The notes: generated by a model not told the origin, from the sequence alone. 45,595 nt of DNA from Peptostreptococcus anaerobius VPI 4330 = DSM 2949 (GCF_000381525.1 NZ_KB906618.1:1-45595); one strand, 5' to 3'; numbered from the stretch's first letter, positions 18,092 through 26,665 are shown. A program made the numbers and translations.

Positions 18092-19009
18092 TTGGTAAAT
18101 TTATTGATGTTGGGAACAGGTGGTAATGTACCATCATATAATAGATTTTGCTCCTGCCTCTTTATCAATTATAAGGGAAAGAAGATATTGATAGATTGCG
18201 GTGAGGGTACACAGATAGCCATGAAAAGGTATGGGTGTGGTTTTAAGGATGTAGATCTTTTGTTGATTACCCACCTTCATGGAGACCATATAAATGGAAT
18301 GTTGGGTCTTTTGGCTACAATGGGCAATTCAGAAAAGAGAAACCCACTTACTATAGTTGGTCCTAGGGGAATAAAAAATGCAATAAGGGCTATGATGGTC
18401 CTATGGGAGGGTCTACCATTTAGTTTGAGGGTAATAGAAAATCCAGCTGGGAGCTTTTCCCTAATTGATGATGTATTTAAAGAAATAGAGATATCAACTT
18501 TGGAAGTTAGCCATTCTACTGAGTGCCTGGCCTATAGTCTCTACTTTAGAAGAAATAGGTTATTCGATATAGAAAAGGCAAAATCAAATGATGTACCTAA
18601 GAAACTTTGGAAGGGTCTACAGTCAGGCAGGACCTATTATATTGATGACAGGTCATATGTCCCTGACATGGTTTTAGGTCGTGAGAGAAGGGGAATAAAG
18701 CTGTCTTATGTAACTGATACAAGACCTGTAGAGTCTATACCTGATTTTATATATGGAAGCGACTTATTTATATGTGAGGGTACCTATGGAGATGATATGG
18801 ATATAGCCAAGGCTGTTAAGAATAAGCATATGACCTTTAGGGAGGCTGCTGGCCTTGCCAAGAGTGGTAAGGTAGACAAGCTATTGATTACACATTTTTC
18901 TCCATCTCTAGAGGAGCCTAAGGACTACATGGCAAATGCTACAAGTGTATTTAAGAACACTGTGATAGCTCATGATGGCATAAGGCAAGACTTATCTTAC
19001 AAAGATTAA
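18092..19009 (+). CDS. rnz: Ribonuclease Z-like metallo-beta-lactamase-fold hydrolase
   Basis: The 305-residue protein has the zinc-binding signature H61-L-H63-G-D65-H66 and the RNase Z-type opening with FINYKGKKILIDCGEGTQ. Downstream come SHSTECLAYSLYF, a SYVTDTRP block and ITHFSP, all in the RNase Z order. RNase Z trims tRNA 3' ends, chiefly those without encoded CCA. A relaxed-specificity phosphodiesterase of the same family remains possible. The start is TTG at 18092 after an AAGGAGGTG ribosome site. Confidence 0.87.
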   Translation: MVNLLMLGTGGNVPSYNRFCSCLFINYKGKKILIDCGEGTQIAMKRYGCGFKDVDLLLITHLHGDHINGMLGLLATMGNSEKRNPLTIVGPRGIKNAIRAMMVLWEGLPFSLRVIENPAGSFSLIDDVFKEIEISTLEVSHSTECLAYSLYFRRNRLFDIEKAKSNDVPKKLWKGLQSGRTYYIDDRSYVPDMVLGRERRGIKLSYVTDTRPVESIPDFIYGSDLFICEGTYGDDMDIAKAVKNKHMTFREAAGLAKSGKVDKLLITHFSPSLEEPKDYMANATSVFKNTVIAHDGIRQDLSYKD

Positions 19010-19024
19010 GATTGATTTTAATAT

Positions 19025-19080
19025 AACAAGTAATAGACTGTATTTACTAAAAATATAAAAGTTTATTACTTGTTTTTTTA
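19025..19080 (+). terminator. Terminator after the RNase Z-like gene
   Basis: The 11-base arms AACAAGTAATA (19025-19035) and TATTACTTGTT (19064-19074) are exact inverted repeats around a 28-base loop, and the right arm runs into seven T's. Confidence 0.75.
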
Positions 19081-19112
19081 TTAAAAACCTTTTAATTATA
19101 AGATAAAAATGG

Positions 19113-19170
19113 TATAATTAATTATCAGAAAATTTTGTCAAAAACTCCTGCAGGGGGTGTTTTTTATTTT
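19113..19170 (+). promoter_or_regulatory. TATAAT box followed by a terminator-like hairpin
   Basis: TATAAT stands at 19113-19118 with only a weak -35. About 20 bases past the expected start, ACTCC-TGCAG-GGGGT (19144-19158) and a T-run form a small terminator-like structure. This could be a very short RNA, a second terminator, or chance in AT-rich DNA. Confidence 0.35.
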
Positions 19171-19177
19171 AAGGCAC

Positions 19178-19195
19178 TTGTTATTAATATAGCAA
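19178..19195 (+). promoter_or_regulatory. Rex-like operator before the hydrogenase operon
   Basis: TTGTTAT-TAAT-ATAGCAA is an 18-base near-palindrome with one mismatch between arms. It agrees at 11 of 14 defined positions with the Rex consensus TTGTTAAnnnnTTAACAA. Rex senses the NADH/NAD+ ratio and commonly represses hydrogenase and fermentation genes in clostridia. The rest of the 300-base gap (19010-19309) holds a terminator, a possible short transcript and AT-rich DNA. Confidence 0.45.
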
Positions 19196-19309
19196 ATAAA
19201 AATATGACATTAAAAAATAATAGAAAAAAGCAATAGGTCTGTCTTGGATATTTTTAGGGTCAATGTTCTATTGAGAAATATGTTTGTATTATGAAGGGAG
19301 TGGGGAAAT

Positions 19310-21142
19310 ATGAGTAGATTATACATTAATACACCTAATACTGCCCAGGTAGTTGTAGAAGGTCTGTATAAGGATATGGAGAGGAGGATTATGTCTAGCC
19401 CTCCAGGTATATGTCCGATAGATATATCACTTTCTTTTTTGAGCCTATGTCATGCTCAGACCTGCGGAAAATGTGTACCATGCAGGATAGGCTTAGGCAA
19501 ATTAAAGGAGTTGATGGAAAAGGTTTTATCATCAGAAGCAGACGAATCAACTATAGACCTGATTGAAGAAACTTCAAGGGTGATAATGGAAACAGCTGAC
19601 TGCGCTATAGGAACAGAGGCTGCTGAAATGGTTCTAAAGGGAGTGATGGGATTTAGGGATGACTACCTATCACATATAAGGACTGGCAATTGTTCTATGG
19701 ACAGGAATATATCTGTACCATGCGTTGCCCTATGCCCAGCAGGTGTTGACATACCAGGCTATATGGCCTTGGTAGGAGAGGGCAGGTACAAGGATGCTGT
19801 CAGGCTGGTAAGAAAGGACAATCCATTCACTACTGCCTGTGCCCTAGTATGCGAACACCCATGTGAGGCGAGGTGCAGGAGGACTATGGTAGATGCTCCT
19901 ATGAATATCAGGGGTATCAAGTTATATGCTGCTGACCATGCTAAAGAGGTGCCACCTCCAAAACCAGCAAAATCAACAAATAAAAAGGTCGCTGTAGTCG
20001 GCGGTGGACCAAGTGGTCTATCGGCTGCCTATTACTTGTCCTTGATGGGCCACAAGGTGAGCGTATACGAGGCTAAGGACAAGTTGGGTGGTATGTTAAG
20101 ATATGGTATACCTAACTATAGGCTACCTAGAAAGAGACTACAGGAAGATATAGATGCCATACTAGCAACTGGTATAGAGGTCCATACAAATGTAGAAATA
20201 GGCAAGGATTTTAGTGTTGAGGACCTATCCAAAAAATTTGATGCAGTCTATATAGCCATAGGTGCCCATGACGATAAGAAACTTGGCCTAGATGGTGAAA
20301 ATTCTAAGGGTGTCACATCAGCAGTAGAGATGTTAAAAAATATAGGCGATGAAAAGTATCCAGACTTTACAGGTAAGAAAGTTGTTGTAATAGGTGGTGG
20401 TAATGTTGCAATGGACGTTGCAAGAACTGCTATAAGGTGTAAGGCAGACAAGGTGTCTATAGTATACAGGAGGAGACAAGAGGACATGACTTGCCTACCA
20501 GAAGAGGTAGAGGGTGCTATAGCAGAAGGATGCCAGTTGGTAACTCTTATGGCTCCAATAAGGATAGAGGCTGACAAGGACAACAATACAAAAGCTATAT
20601 GGGTTCAACCACAGATGATATCTACAATAACAAACGGTCGTGCCAAGCCGATTAATTCTTCTAAGAAAGAGGAGAGGATAGAGTGTGACCAGATAATAGT
20701 GGCAATAGGACAAAATATAGGATCCAACTACTTTAAGGAGTTCGGTATGCCTGTTAAAAAGGGAATAATTGAGGCTCTTAATTCAAGTGAAGTAAAAAAT
20801 ATACCGGGTGTATTTGCTGGTGGTGACTGTGTTACAGGACCGGCTACAGTTATAAAGGCTATAGGAGCTGGCAAGGTAGCTGCTGCAAATATAGATGAAT
20901 ACTTAGGATTTAACCACATGATTAGTGTTGATGTAGAGATACCAAAAGTGGATTTCAAGGACAAAAAAGCCTGTGCAAGGTCAAACATGAGGGAAGTCCC
21001 TATTGAAATAAGAAAGAATAATTTTGAAGAAATTGAGTTGGGGCTTACTAGGGAAGAGACAGAGCAAGAGGTTTCAAGATGCCTTAGGTGCGACCATTTT
21101 GGTTGGGGTAACTTTAGAGGGGGTAGGACTTTAAAATGGTAA
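19310..21142 (+). CDS. NuoF-like [4Fe-4S] domain fused to GltD-like NAD(P)H/FAD oxidoreductase (hydrogenase partner)
   Basis: A 610-residue electron-transfer flavoprotein. Residues 1-125 match the iron-sulfur C-terminus of NuoF/HydB: C52-x2-C55-x2-C58 with C98 as fourth ligand. The rest resembles the small subunit of glutamate synthase and the NfnB subunit: Cys groups C138/C142 and C177-C181-C185-C189 for two [4Fe-4S] clusters, an FAD-binding GGGPSGLSAAYYLS near 230, and a second Rossmann motif GGGNVAMDVART near 364. The FMN/NADH part of NuoF is absent. It overlaps the [FeFe] hydrogenase gene by 7 bases, so it most likely shuttles electrons between NAD(P)H and the hydrogenase. This arrangement fits the glutamate-synthase-linked (group A2) type; the direction of electron flow is not known. 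Confidence 0.88.
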   Translation: MSRLYINTPNTAQVVVEGLYKDMERRIMSSPPGICPIDISLSFLSLCHAQTCGKCVPCRIGLGKLKELMEKVLSSEADESTIDLIEETSRVIMETADCAIGTEAAEMVLKGVMGFRDDYLSHIRTGNCSMDRNISVPCVALCPAGVDIPGYMALVGEGRYKDAVRLVRKDNPFTTACALVCEHPCEARCRRTMVDAPMNIRGIKLYAADHAKEVPPPKPAKSTNKKVAVVGGGPSGLSAAYYLSLMGHKVSVYEAKDKLGGMLRYGIPNYRLPRKRLQEDIDAILATGIEVHTNVEIGKDFSVEDLSKKFDAVYIAIGAHDDKKLGLDGENSKGVTSAVEMLKNIGDEKYPDFTGKKVVVIGGGNVAMDVARTAIRCKADKVSIVYRRRQEDMTCLPEEVEGAIAEGCQLVTLMAPIRIEADKDNNTKAIWVQPQMISTITNGRAKPINSSKKEERIECDQIIVAIGQNIGSNYFKEFGMPVKKGIIEALNSSEVKNIPGVFAGGDCVTGPATVIKAIGAGKVAAANIDEYLGFNHMISVDVEIPKVDFKDKKACARSNMREVPIEIRKNNFEEIELGLTREETEQEVSRCLRCDHFGWGNFRGGRTLKW

Positions 21143-22905
21143 ATTTAATAATAGATAATGTTGAAGTAGAAGTAAAAGAAGGCACATCTATTATGGATGC
21201 AGCCAAGTTTGCTGGAGTTGATATACCTAGGCTATGCTTTTTAAAAGACCTTAACGAAATAGGTGCCTGCAGAATATGTATAGTGGAGCTAGAAGGCACC
21301 AACAAGCTGATAACATCTTGTAACAACAAGGTGGAAGATGGCATGGTCATCAGGACCAACAGCCCTAGGGTTAGGAAGGCAAGAAGGACAAATATAGAGT
21401 TTATCCTAGCAAACCATGATTTTAAGTGTGCTACTTGCGTAAGAAGTGGAAATTGCTCTTTGCAAGATATGGCCAACAGTATGAGTATTTTCAATATGCC
21501 TTTTGAAGTAAAGTATGAAAAAAAGGCATGGAACAAGGACTTCCCACTTCAAAAGTCTTTTGAGAAATGTATAAAGTGTATGAGGTGTATCCAGGTCTGC
21601 AACAAGGTCCAGAGTTTGGGTATATGGGATGTAGTAAATTCGGGCTACAGGACAAGTGTAGATGTTTCGTGGAATAGGACTATAGAACAGACGGATTGCT
21701 CATTGTGTGGCCAGTGTATAACCCATTGTCCAGTGGGGGCACTTACCGTTAGAAATGATATAGACAAGGTCTATAGGGCTATGGAAGACCCTAGTATAGT
21801 AACAGTAGTTCAGGTTGCTCCAGCGGTTAGGACAGCCTGGGCAGAAAGACTTAATATAGACGAAAAAGATGCCAGCACAAATCTGATGGTGGCAGCCCTT
21901 AAGAAGATTGGCTTTGACTATGTATTCGATACTAATTTTTCAGCTGACCTCACTATAATGGAAGAAGCTACAGAGTTTTTAAATAAGTTTACAGCTGGAC
22001 CTATGGAATTTCCTATGTTTACTTCATGTTGTCCGGGTTGGGTTAGGTTTATAAAGTCTCAGTACCCTGACCTAGTTAAGTACTTGTCTACAGCTAAATC
22101 TCCACAGCAGATGTTCGGTACAATAGCCAAGACTTATTATGCAAAACTATTAAATATTAATCCAAAAAAAATATTTTGCGTATCTATAATGCCTTGTACT
22201 GCCAAAAAGCACGAAGCTGATATACCTAGTATAAACGACTCAGAGGCACCTAAGGATGTAGATGTAGTCATAACCACAAGGGGGCTTGAAAAGATGATAA
22301 GGTCAGAAAATATTAAATTTGATATGCTAGAAGAAGAAGCCTTTGATATGCCCCTTGGTATAGGAAGTGGAGCAGGAGCTATATTTGGTGCTACTGGTGG
22401 AGTGATGGAAGCTGCCCTAAGATCCGCCTACTACTTTGTGACAGGCAAGGATCCAGAACCGGATGCTTTCAAGTCTGTAAGGGGCCAAAAGGGCTGGAGA
22501 GAGTCTACCTTTGATATAGAAGGTAATACTGTAAGAGTGGCTGTGGCAAGTGGTTTAAAGAACGCTAGAAGGCTTATAGAGGCGCTGCTTAGAAAGGAAG
22601 TATCCTATGATTTTGTAGAGATAATGGCCTGTCCAGGAGGATGTTCGGGTGGTGGTGGCCAACCTATAAAGGATGGTCAGGAACTTGCTGAAAAAAGAGC
22701 CAAAAAGCTATATGACATAGATAAGAAGATGGCTCTTAGGTATTCACATGAAAATCCGTCCATAATAAAGGTCTATGATGACTATCTTGGAGTACCAAAC
22801 TCCAAACTTGCCCACAAACTCCTACACACTGACCACGAGATGTGGGATATGGCCCTATCACCTAGGTTGACTATGGTAGAGGATGACTTTTATGATGAAT
22901 ATTAG
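21136..22905 (+). CDS. hydA: [FeFe] hydrogenase, clostridial CpI-like modular type
   Basis: A 589-residue iron hydrogenase that makes or consumes H2. Domain order: [2Fe-2S] (C34, C45, C48, C62); a His-Cys3 [4Fe-4S] site (H94, C98, C101, C107); two ferredoxin-type clusters (CIKCMRCIQVC near 147, CSLCGQCITHCP near 190); and the H-cluster domain with the three signatures TSCCPGW (296-302), MPCTAKKHE (352-360) and MACPGGC (497-503). The Cys before the first H-cluster ligand (C298), used for proton transfer, is present. Maturation factors HydEFG are not in this window. It is the second gene of the operon with the NuoF/GltD-like subunit, with which it overlaps by 7 bases. Confidence 0.96.
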   Translation: MVNLIIDNVEVEVKEGTSIMDAAKFAGVDIPRLCFLKDLNEIGACRICIVELEGTNKLITSCNNKVEDGMVIRTNSPRVRKARRTNIEFILANHDFKCATCVRSGNCSLQDMANSMSIFNMPFEVKYEKKAWNKDFPLQKSFEKCIKCMRCIQVCNKVQSLGIWDVVNSGYRTSVDVSWNRTIEQTDCSLCGQCITHCPVGALTVRNDIDKVYRAMEDPSIVTVVQVAPAVRTAWAERLNIDEKDASTNLMVAALKKIGFDYVFDTNFSADLTIMEEATEFLNKFTAGPMEFPMFTSCCPGWVRFIKSQYPDLVKYLSTAKSPQQMFGTIAKTYYAKLLNINPKKIFCVSIMPCTAKKHEADIPSINDSEAPKDVDVVITTRGLEKMIRSENIKFDMLEEEAFDMPLGIGSGAGAIFGATGGVMEAALRSAYYFVTGKDPEPDAFKSVRGQKGWRESTFDIEGNTVRVAVASGLKNARRLIEALLRKEVSYDFVEIMACPGGCSGGGGQPIKDGQELAEKRAKKLYDIDKKMALRYSHENPSIIKVYDDYLGVPNSKLAHKLLHTDHEMWDMALSPRLTMVEDDFYDEY

Positions 22906-23017
22906 CTTGAAAAATGAGATATTTGCCTAAGAGTAAGAGTAATATATAACCCTCAATACTAAATTATACAACGAAACTATTTGTTACTAGAAAAAACTAT
23001 AACAATGAGTTAAAATG

Positions 23018-23065
23018 AAATATAGTGGGCAGGCTTGACTCAGGTCGGCTTACCCACTATATTTT
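23018..23065 (+). promoter_or_regulatory. Long stem-loop between the hydrogenase gene and recX
   Basis: AAATATAGTGGG (23018-23029) and CCCACTATATTT (23053-23064) are exact 12-base inverted repeats with a 23-base loop. The right arm continues into TTTTATT, so it can serve as terminator for the hydrogenase operon. It ends only a few bases before the recX ribosome site and so may also affect recX expression. Confidence 0.7.
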
Positions 23066-23081
23066 ATTGGAGGCGATTTAC

Positions 23082-23723
23082 TTGGCTAAGATAACAGCTA
23101 TTGAATTTCAAAAGAAGAATAAGGATAGGGTTAACTTATATCTTGATGGGCAGTACTTTATGTCTTTGTATGCTGAGTTAATCTATAAGTTTAAGCTTGA
23201 AAAGGGGCAGGATATAAATATAGAGGACCTAACAGAGGTCATCAAAAACGATGATTTTGAGAAGGCTAAAAACAAGGCCCTCAATTCTATTTCCAAGGCA
23301 GAAAAATCCGAAAAAAGACTAAGGGAAAAACTAGCTGGAGAGTTTGCACCTGAAATCATAGATAAAGTAGTTGAATTTATGAAAAAATATTCCTTTATAG
23401 ATGATGAGAGGTATGCTGACAGGATTGTCAACAATGATCTGAATTTCAAGAAATTGGGTAAGAATAGGATTAAACAAAACCTCTACTCAAAGGGTATATC
23501 AAGCTCTGATATAGACAGGGCAATATCTAATGTAGATAGGGACGTAGAGCTAGAAAATGCAATTATCCTAGCTAAAAAGAGGATGTCAAAGTTGAAGAAT
23601 GAAGAGCCTAGGAAAAAAAGATCAAAAATATATCAACATCTGGCCTATAAGGGATTTGATTATAATACGATTAATTCTGCTCTTAGGAGAGTATTAGATG
23701 AAGAGGATGATTTTTTAGAATGA
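23082..23723 (+). CDS. recX: Regulatory protein RecX
   Basis: RecX binds RecA filaments and limits recombination. The 213-residue protein has the Firmicute N-terminal part (ITAIEFQKKNKDRVNLYLDGQY) and three-helix repeats with SEKRLREKL, YSFIDDERYADRIV and KLGKNRIKQNLYSKGI. The start is set at TTG 23082 because GGAGG lies 8 bases before it and family proteins begin here. The open frame extends 57 bases further up, to an ATG at 23025, but that stretch is the stem-loop and is unlikely to be coding. Confidence 0.9.
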   Translation: MAKITAIEFQKKNKDRVNLYLDGQYFMSLYAELIYKFKLEKGQDINIEDLTEVIKNDDFEKAKNKALNSISKAEKSEKRLREKLAGEFAPEIIDKVVEFMKKYSFIDDERYADRIVNNDLNFKKLGKNRIKQNLYSKGISSSDIDRAISNVDRDVELENAIILAKKRMSKLKNEEPRKKRSKIYQHLAYKGFDYNTINSALRRVLDEEDDFLE

Positions 23724-23809
23724 AGAATTTAGTATTGGTTATTTTAAGTTTGTTAGTAGGTGTGATAAATATAATAAGACTCTACTTAAATGATAGAAAC
23801 AATTATTAG
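23720..23809 (+). CDS. Predicted 29-residue single-span membrane peptide
   Basis: A short frame whose ATG overlaps the recX stop as ATGA, the usual pattern of coupled translation. It encodes one hydrophobic span (about residues 3-19, NLVLVILSLLVGVINII) followed by RLYLNDRNNY, a positively charged boundary and a polar end. No separate ribosome site is evident. Small hydrophobic peptides also arise by chance in AT-rich DNA, so only the overlap and the clean membrane-span layout support it. No function can be given. Confidence 0.4.
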   Translation: MKNLVLVILSLLVGVINIIRLYLNDRNNY

Positions 23810-23810
23810 A

Positions 23811-23845
23811 TTGGACTTATAATCCTCGCTGTGATAAAATATAAT
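23811..23845 (+). promoter_or_regulatory. Candidate nadD promoter
   Basis: TTGGAC (23811-23816) lies 18 bases before TAAAAT (23835-23840), and TATAAT overlaps at 23840-23845. One of the two boxes probably serves nadD, whose ATG is at 23870. Confidence 0.35.
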
Positions 23846-23869
23846 TATCATGGTTGAAGGGAAAAGACG

Positions 23870-24559
23870 ATGAAAGAATTAGATGAACTATTGGAATATG
23901 CGATAGATAAAAACGAAAGTAAAATTAAAGATTTTTTGTCCTCCAAGGGAGGCTACAAGGTAGGTATAATGGGGGGAACGTTCAATCCCATTCACAATGC
24001 CCACTTGGTTATAGCTGAATTTATAAGGGACAAGTATTGTTTGGATAAGATTATATTTATTCCTACAGGTAATCCACCACATAAGAATCATATAGTCGAC
24101 AAGAAGCACAGGTTTGATATGGTAGTACTTGCAACTAGGAAGAATGATGATTTTTTCGTTTTGGACTATGAGATGAGACAGGGCCATATGTCATATACGG
24201 TGGATACTCTCAAGTATTTGAGGTCTATATATGATTTTGAAGACTTATATTTTATTACAGGGTCTGACACTATAAACCAGATAGAGACTTGGAAGGATTT
24301 TAGAGAAAACTTCGCTCTTGCCAAGTTTATAGCTGCTGCAAGACCTGGGATTAATCTTTTAGAAACACAGGAAAACATAGGAAGATATAGAAGGGAATAT
24401 GGAGCCAGTATAGATATGTTATATGTGCCCGCCCTTGAGATTTCTTCAACCTACATCAGGTCTAGGTTAAAGAGTAACCATACAATCAAGTACCTGATGC
24501 CTACTAGGGTTGAAGAATACATTTATGATAGAGGAATATACGGAGGTGCAATAGACTAG
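23870..24559 (+). CDS. nadD: Nicotinate-nucleotide adenylyltransferase
   Basis: NadD adenylates nicotinate mononucleotide to deamido-NAD in NAD synthesis. The 229-residue protein has the nucleotidyltransferase motif G35-G-T-F-N-P-I-H42-N-A-H45, the stretch IFIPTGNPPHK, and the C-terminal signature ISSTYIRSRL. About 27 residues precede the point where most family members begin; the ATG at 23870 is preceded by GAAGGG, so the extension seems real. nadD, yqeK and rsfS form a widely conserved Firmicute cluster. Confidence 0.94.
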   Translation: MKELDELLEYAIDKNESKIKDFLSSKGGYKVGIMGGTFNPIHNAHLVIAEFIRDKYCLDKIIFIPTGNPPHKNHIVDKKHRFDMVVLATRKNDDFFVLDYEMRQGHMSYTVDTLKYLRSIYDFEDLYFITGSDTINQIETWKDFRENFALAKFIAAARPGINLLETQENIGRYRREYGASIDMLYVPALEISSTYIRSRLKSNHTIKYLMPTRVEEYIYDRGIYGGAID

Positions 24560-25174
24560 ATGGATATAGCAAATATGATAGATAAATTAGATGAATATCT
24601 ACCAGAAAAGAGAAAGATCCATTCTATAAACGTGTCCAAGTCTGCGGTTAGACTGGCTAAAATCTTGGGGTGTGATGAGAAAAAAGCTGAGATAGCAGGT
24701 ATCCTGCATGATACAGCTAAGTATGTAAAGTACGAAGACGTTCCTAAATATTGCGCAAAGTATTCGATAGTTTTAGATGATATGGAACAAAAATCAACAG
24801 CCCTATCCCATAGTGTTGTTGGTTCATATATAGCTAGACATGAGTTTGGCATAGAGGATGAGGAGATACTTAGTGCAATTAGGTACCATACCACCGGAAG
24901 ACCAGGCATGACAGATCTTGAAAAATCTGTCTACCTTGCAGATTTGATAGAGGTTGGAAGAAATTATCCGATGGTTGATGAACTTAGAGAACTGGCTTAT
25001 TCAGGCAAAGTTGATGAAGCTGTACTAAGGTCTATGGACAATACAATAGGAGTAGTCCTAAAAAAGAAGGCACCTATGCATCTTAGGACAGTAGAGGCTA
25101 GAAACTACTACCTTAGTTTGGTAAAGGAAAAAGAAAAATTAAAAAAAATAATGGACAATATATCTACAAAATAG
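24560..25174 (+). CDS. yqeK: YqeK-type HD-domain phosphohydrolase (Ap4A hydrolase family)
   Basis: The 204-residue protein has HD-domain metal residues H21 and H50-D51 (AGILHDTAKYV), then HSVVGSYIARHEFG and AIRYHTTGR. YqeK members cleave diadenosine tetraphosphate symmetrically into ADP. The ATG follows the nadD stop with no gap, so the two are translated together. Confidence 0.92.
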   Translation: MDIANMIDKLDEYLPEKRKIHSINVSKSAVRLAKILGCDEKKAEIAGILHDTAKYVKYEDVPKYCAKYSIVLDDMEQKSTALSHSVVGSYIARHEFGIEDEEILSAIRYHTTGRPGMTDLEKSVYLADLIEVGRNYPMVDELRELAYSGKVDEAVLRSMDNTIGVVLKKKAPMHLRTVEARNYYLSLVKEKEKLKKIMDNISTK

Positions 25175-25217
25175 TATAATTGGTAGATTAGCAGTTTAAT
25201 AATAAGAGAGTATAGGA

Positions 25218-25243
25218 GGTTATAGTCTGTATAGGCTATGACC
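25218..25243 (+). promoter_or_regulatory. Stem-loop in the rsfS leader
   Basis: GGTTATAGTC (25218-25227) and GGCTATGACC (25234-25243) pair over 10 positions, two of them G-U, around a six-base loop. It covers an AGGAGG and an in-frame ATG (25238), leaving the downstream AGGGG/ATG pair exposed. No T-run follows. Confidence 0.5.
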
Positions 25244-25264
25244 TTTAAAAAAGAAAGGGGATTT

Positions 25265-25618
25265 ATGGAAACAGTTGAAAGTATATTAGCAAAGATTTAT
25301 GATGCAATAGATGACAAGATAGGTCAGGATATAGTTATCTTAAACATCGGTAAGGTATCAAGCCTATGTGATTATTTTGTAATTGCAACAGGATCTTCTT
25401 CAAGGCAGGTAAAGGCTATAGCAGATAGCGTAGAGGATGAAATGACAAAGATTGATATAGAGCCAAGGGGTAAGGAAGGGATTACAAGCCAGTCTTGGGT
25501 CCTACTTGACTACGGCGATATCATGGTACATATATTTGACGAAGAAAACAGAGGTTTCTACAACCTAGAAAAGCTATGGAAGGATGCACCATACGTAGAA
25601 AGAGACGAACTAGCTTAA
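25265..25618 (+). CDS. rsfS: Ribosome silencing factor RsfS
   Basis: RsfS binds ribosomal protein uL14 on the 50S subunit and blocks subunit joining when nutrients are low. The 117-residue protein carries the family stretches IAKIYDAIDDKIGQDI-like near the start, LCDYFVIATGSSSRQVKAIAD, and SWVLLDYGDIMVHIF. The start is set at ATG 25265, 4 bases after AGGGG. An in-frame ATG at 25238 lies inside a hairpin and 18 bases from its nearest ribosome site. The gene closes the nadD-yqeK-rsfS cluster. Confidence 0.93.
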   Translation: METVESILAKIYDAIDDKIGQDIVILNIGKVSSLCDYFVIATGSSSRQVKAIADSVEDEMTKIDIEPRGKEGITSQSWVLLDYGDIMVHIFDEENRGFYNLEKLWKDAPYVERDELA

Positions 25619-25639
25619 AGGATTATAATAGGAGTGGAC

Positions 25640-26665
25640 ATGACTAAGGATATTAAAAAATATACAAATGAATATGGGCCACTAGTATCCATAATAGTGC
25701 CTATCTATAATGCAGAAAAATATTTAAAAGACTGCCTAGAATCAATCAAAAACCAGACATACAAGAATATAGAGGTTATAATGGTAGATGATGGTTCCAA
25801 GGATGGGTCTGCTGGTATAGCTAGGAGGTATGCATCAAGCGACAGTAGGTTTATCTACATATTGCAGGAAAATTCAGGTGTATCAGTGGCTAGAAATACA
25901 GGTCTAAAAAAGGCTACGGGCCAGTATTTGTGTTTTGCAGATTCAGACGATATACTCCATTGTGATATGGTCAGGGTTCATCATGAAAAGGTGGTTGAAT
26001 CAGGACTTGATATAGGTGTTTCTACTTATAAGGTATTCAAGGACAAGTCTGAGATAGTAGACAACAAGCCATGTGACCTATTAGCCAAGACAAGTATAAA
26101 GAGCGACAAGGAAGCCCTTATAGCCATGCTAAAAGACGCTAAGTATTCAGGCTACACATGGAACAAGATATTCAAGACCAGCCTTGTAAAGGATTCAAGT
26201 GGCTTGAAGGTAGGCTTTGAAAAGAAGCTACATATGTGTGAGGACCTCTATTTTTGCAGTGTCTTGATGAAAAAGGCCGGTAAGGTTGCATTTTATGACC
26301 AAGACCTGTATTATTATTTTGATAATGTAAATGGTATTACAAGTGGCAAATACTCTAAGAAGTTGTTTACGCAGTTAGAGGCCCTAGAGATGATAGCTGC
26401 CCTCTATAAGGGTGATGCAGATGTTCAAAAAGAGATGGCAAGGGTCATGTGCCAGGTGACAGTCAGCCATTATTCTAGGATGATCAAGGCAGGTGTAAAA
26501 GACGATTATATTGAAAATATCTACAAGGATACTATTAAGAAGTATAGCAAGGGCTTAGACCATCCATCCGTAAATAAGAAGGATAGGATATTGGCTAATA
26601 TGATTATGAAAATGCCAGCTAGCATCTACAGGCTGGTATATGGAATATACTCAAAGAGATTGTAA
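25640..26665 (+). CDS. Family 2 glycosyltransferase
   Basis: A 341-residue GT-A glycosyltransferase with the opening VSIIVPIYNAEKYLKDCLES, the nucleotide-sugar motif VDDGSKDGS and the metal-binding FADSDD. It lacks membrane helices. Proteins of this type add sugars to capsule, wall teichoic acid or exopolysaccharide, but the acceptor cannot be read from sequence, and no polysaccharide genes are next to it. ATG at 25640 is preferred over an in-frame GTG at 25634, because the GGAG ribosome site (25631-25634) overlaps the GTG. Confidence 0.88.
   Translation: MTKDIKKYTNEYGPLVSIIVPIYNAEKYLKDCLESIKNQTYKNIEVIMVDDGSKDGSAGIARRYASSDSRFIYILQENSGVSVARNTGLKKATGQYLCFADSDDILHCDMVRVHHEKVVESGLDIGVSTYKVFKDKSEIVDNKPCDLLAKTSIKSDKEALIAMLKDAKYSGYTWNKIFKTSLVKDSSGLKVGFEKKLHMCEDLYFCSVLMKKAGKVAFYDQDLYYYFDNVNGITSGKYSKKLFTQLEALEMIAALYKGDADVQKEMARVMCQVTVSHYSRMIKAGVKDDYIENIYKDTIKKYSKGLDHPSVNKKDRILANMIMKMPASIYRLVYGIYSKRL

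Noticed and set aside
19310-21142. Authentic glutamate synthase small subunit
   Set aside because: No large GltB subunit is present, an N-terminal NuoF-type cluster is fused on, and the gene overlaps the hydrogenase gene.
23025-23081. N-terminal extension of RecX from ATG 23025
   Set aside because: The bases form a 12-bp stem-loop, and GGAGG is correctly placed only for TTG 23082.
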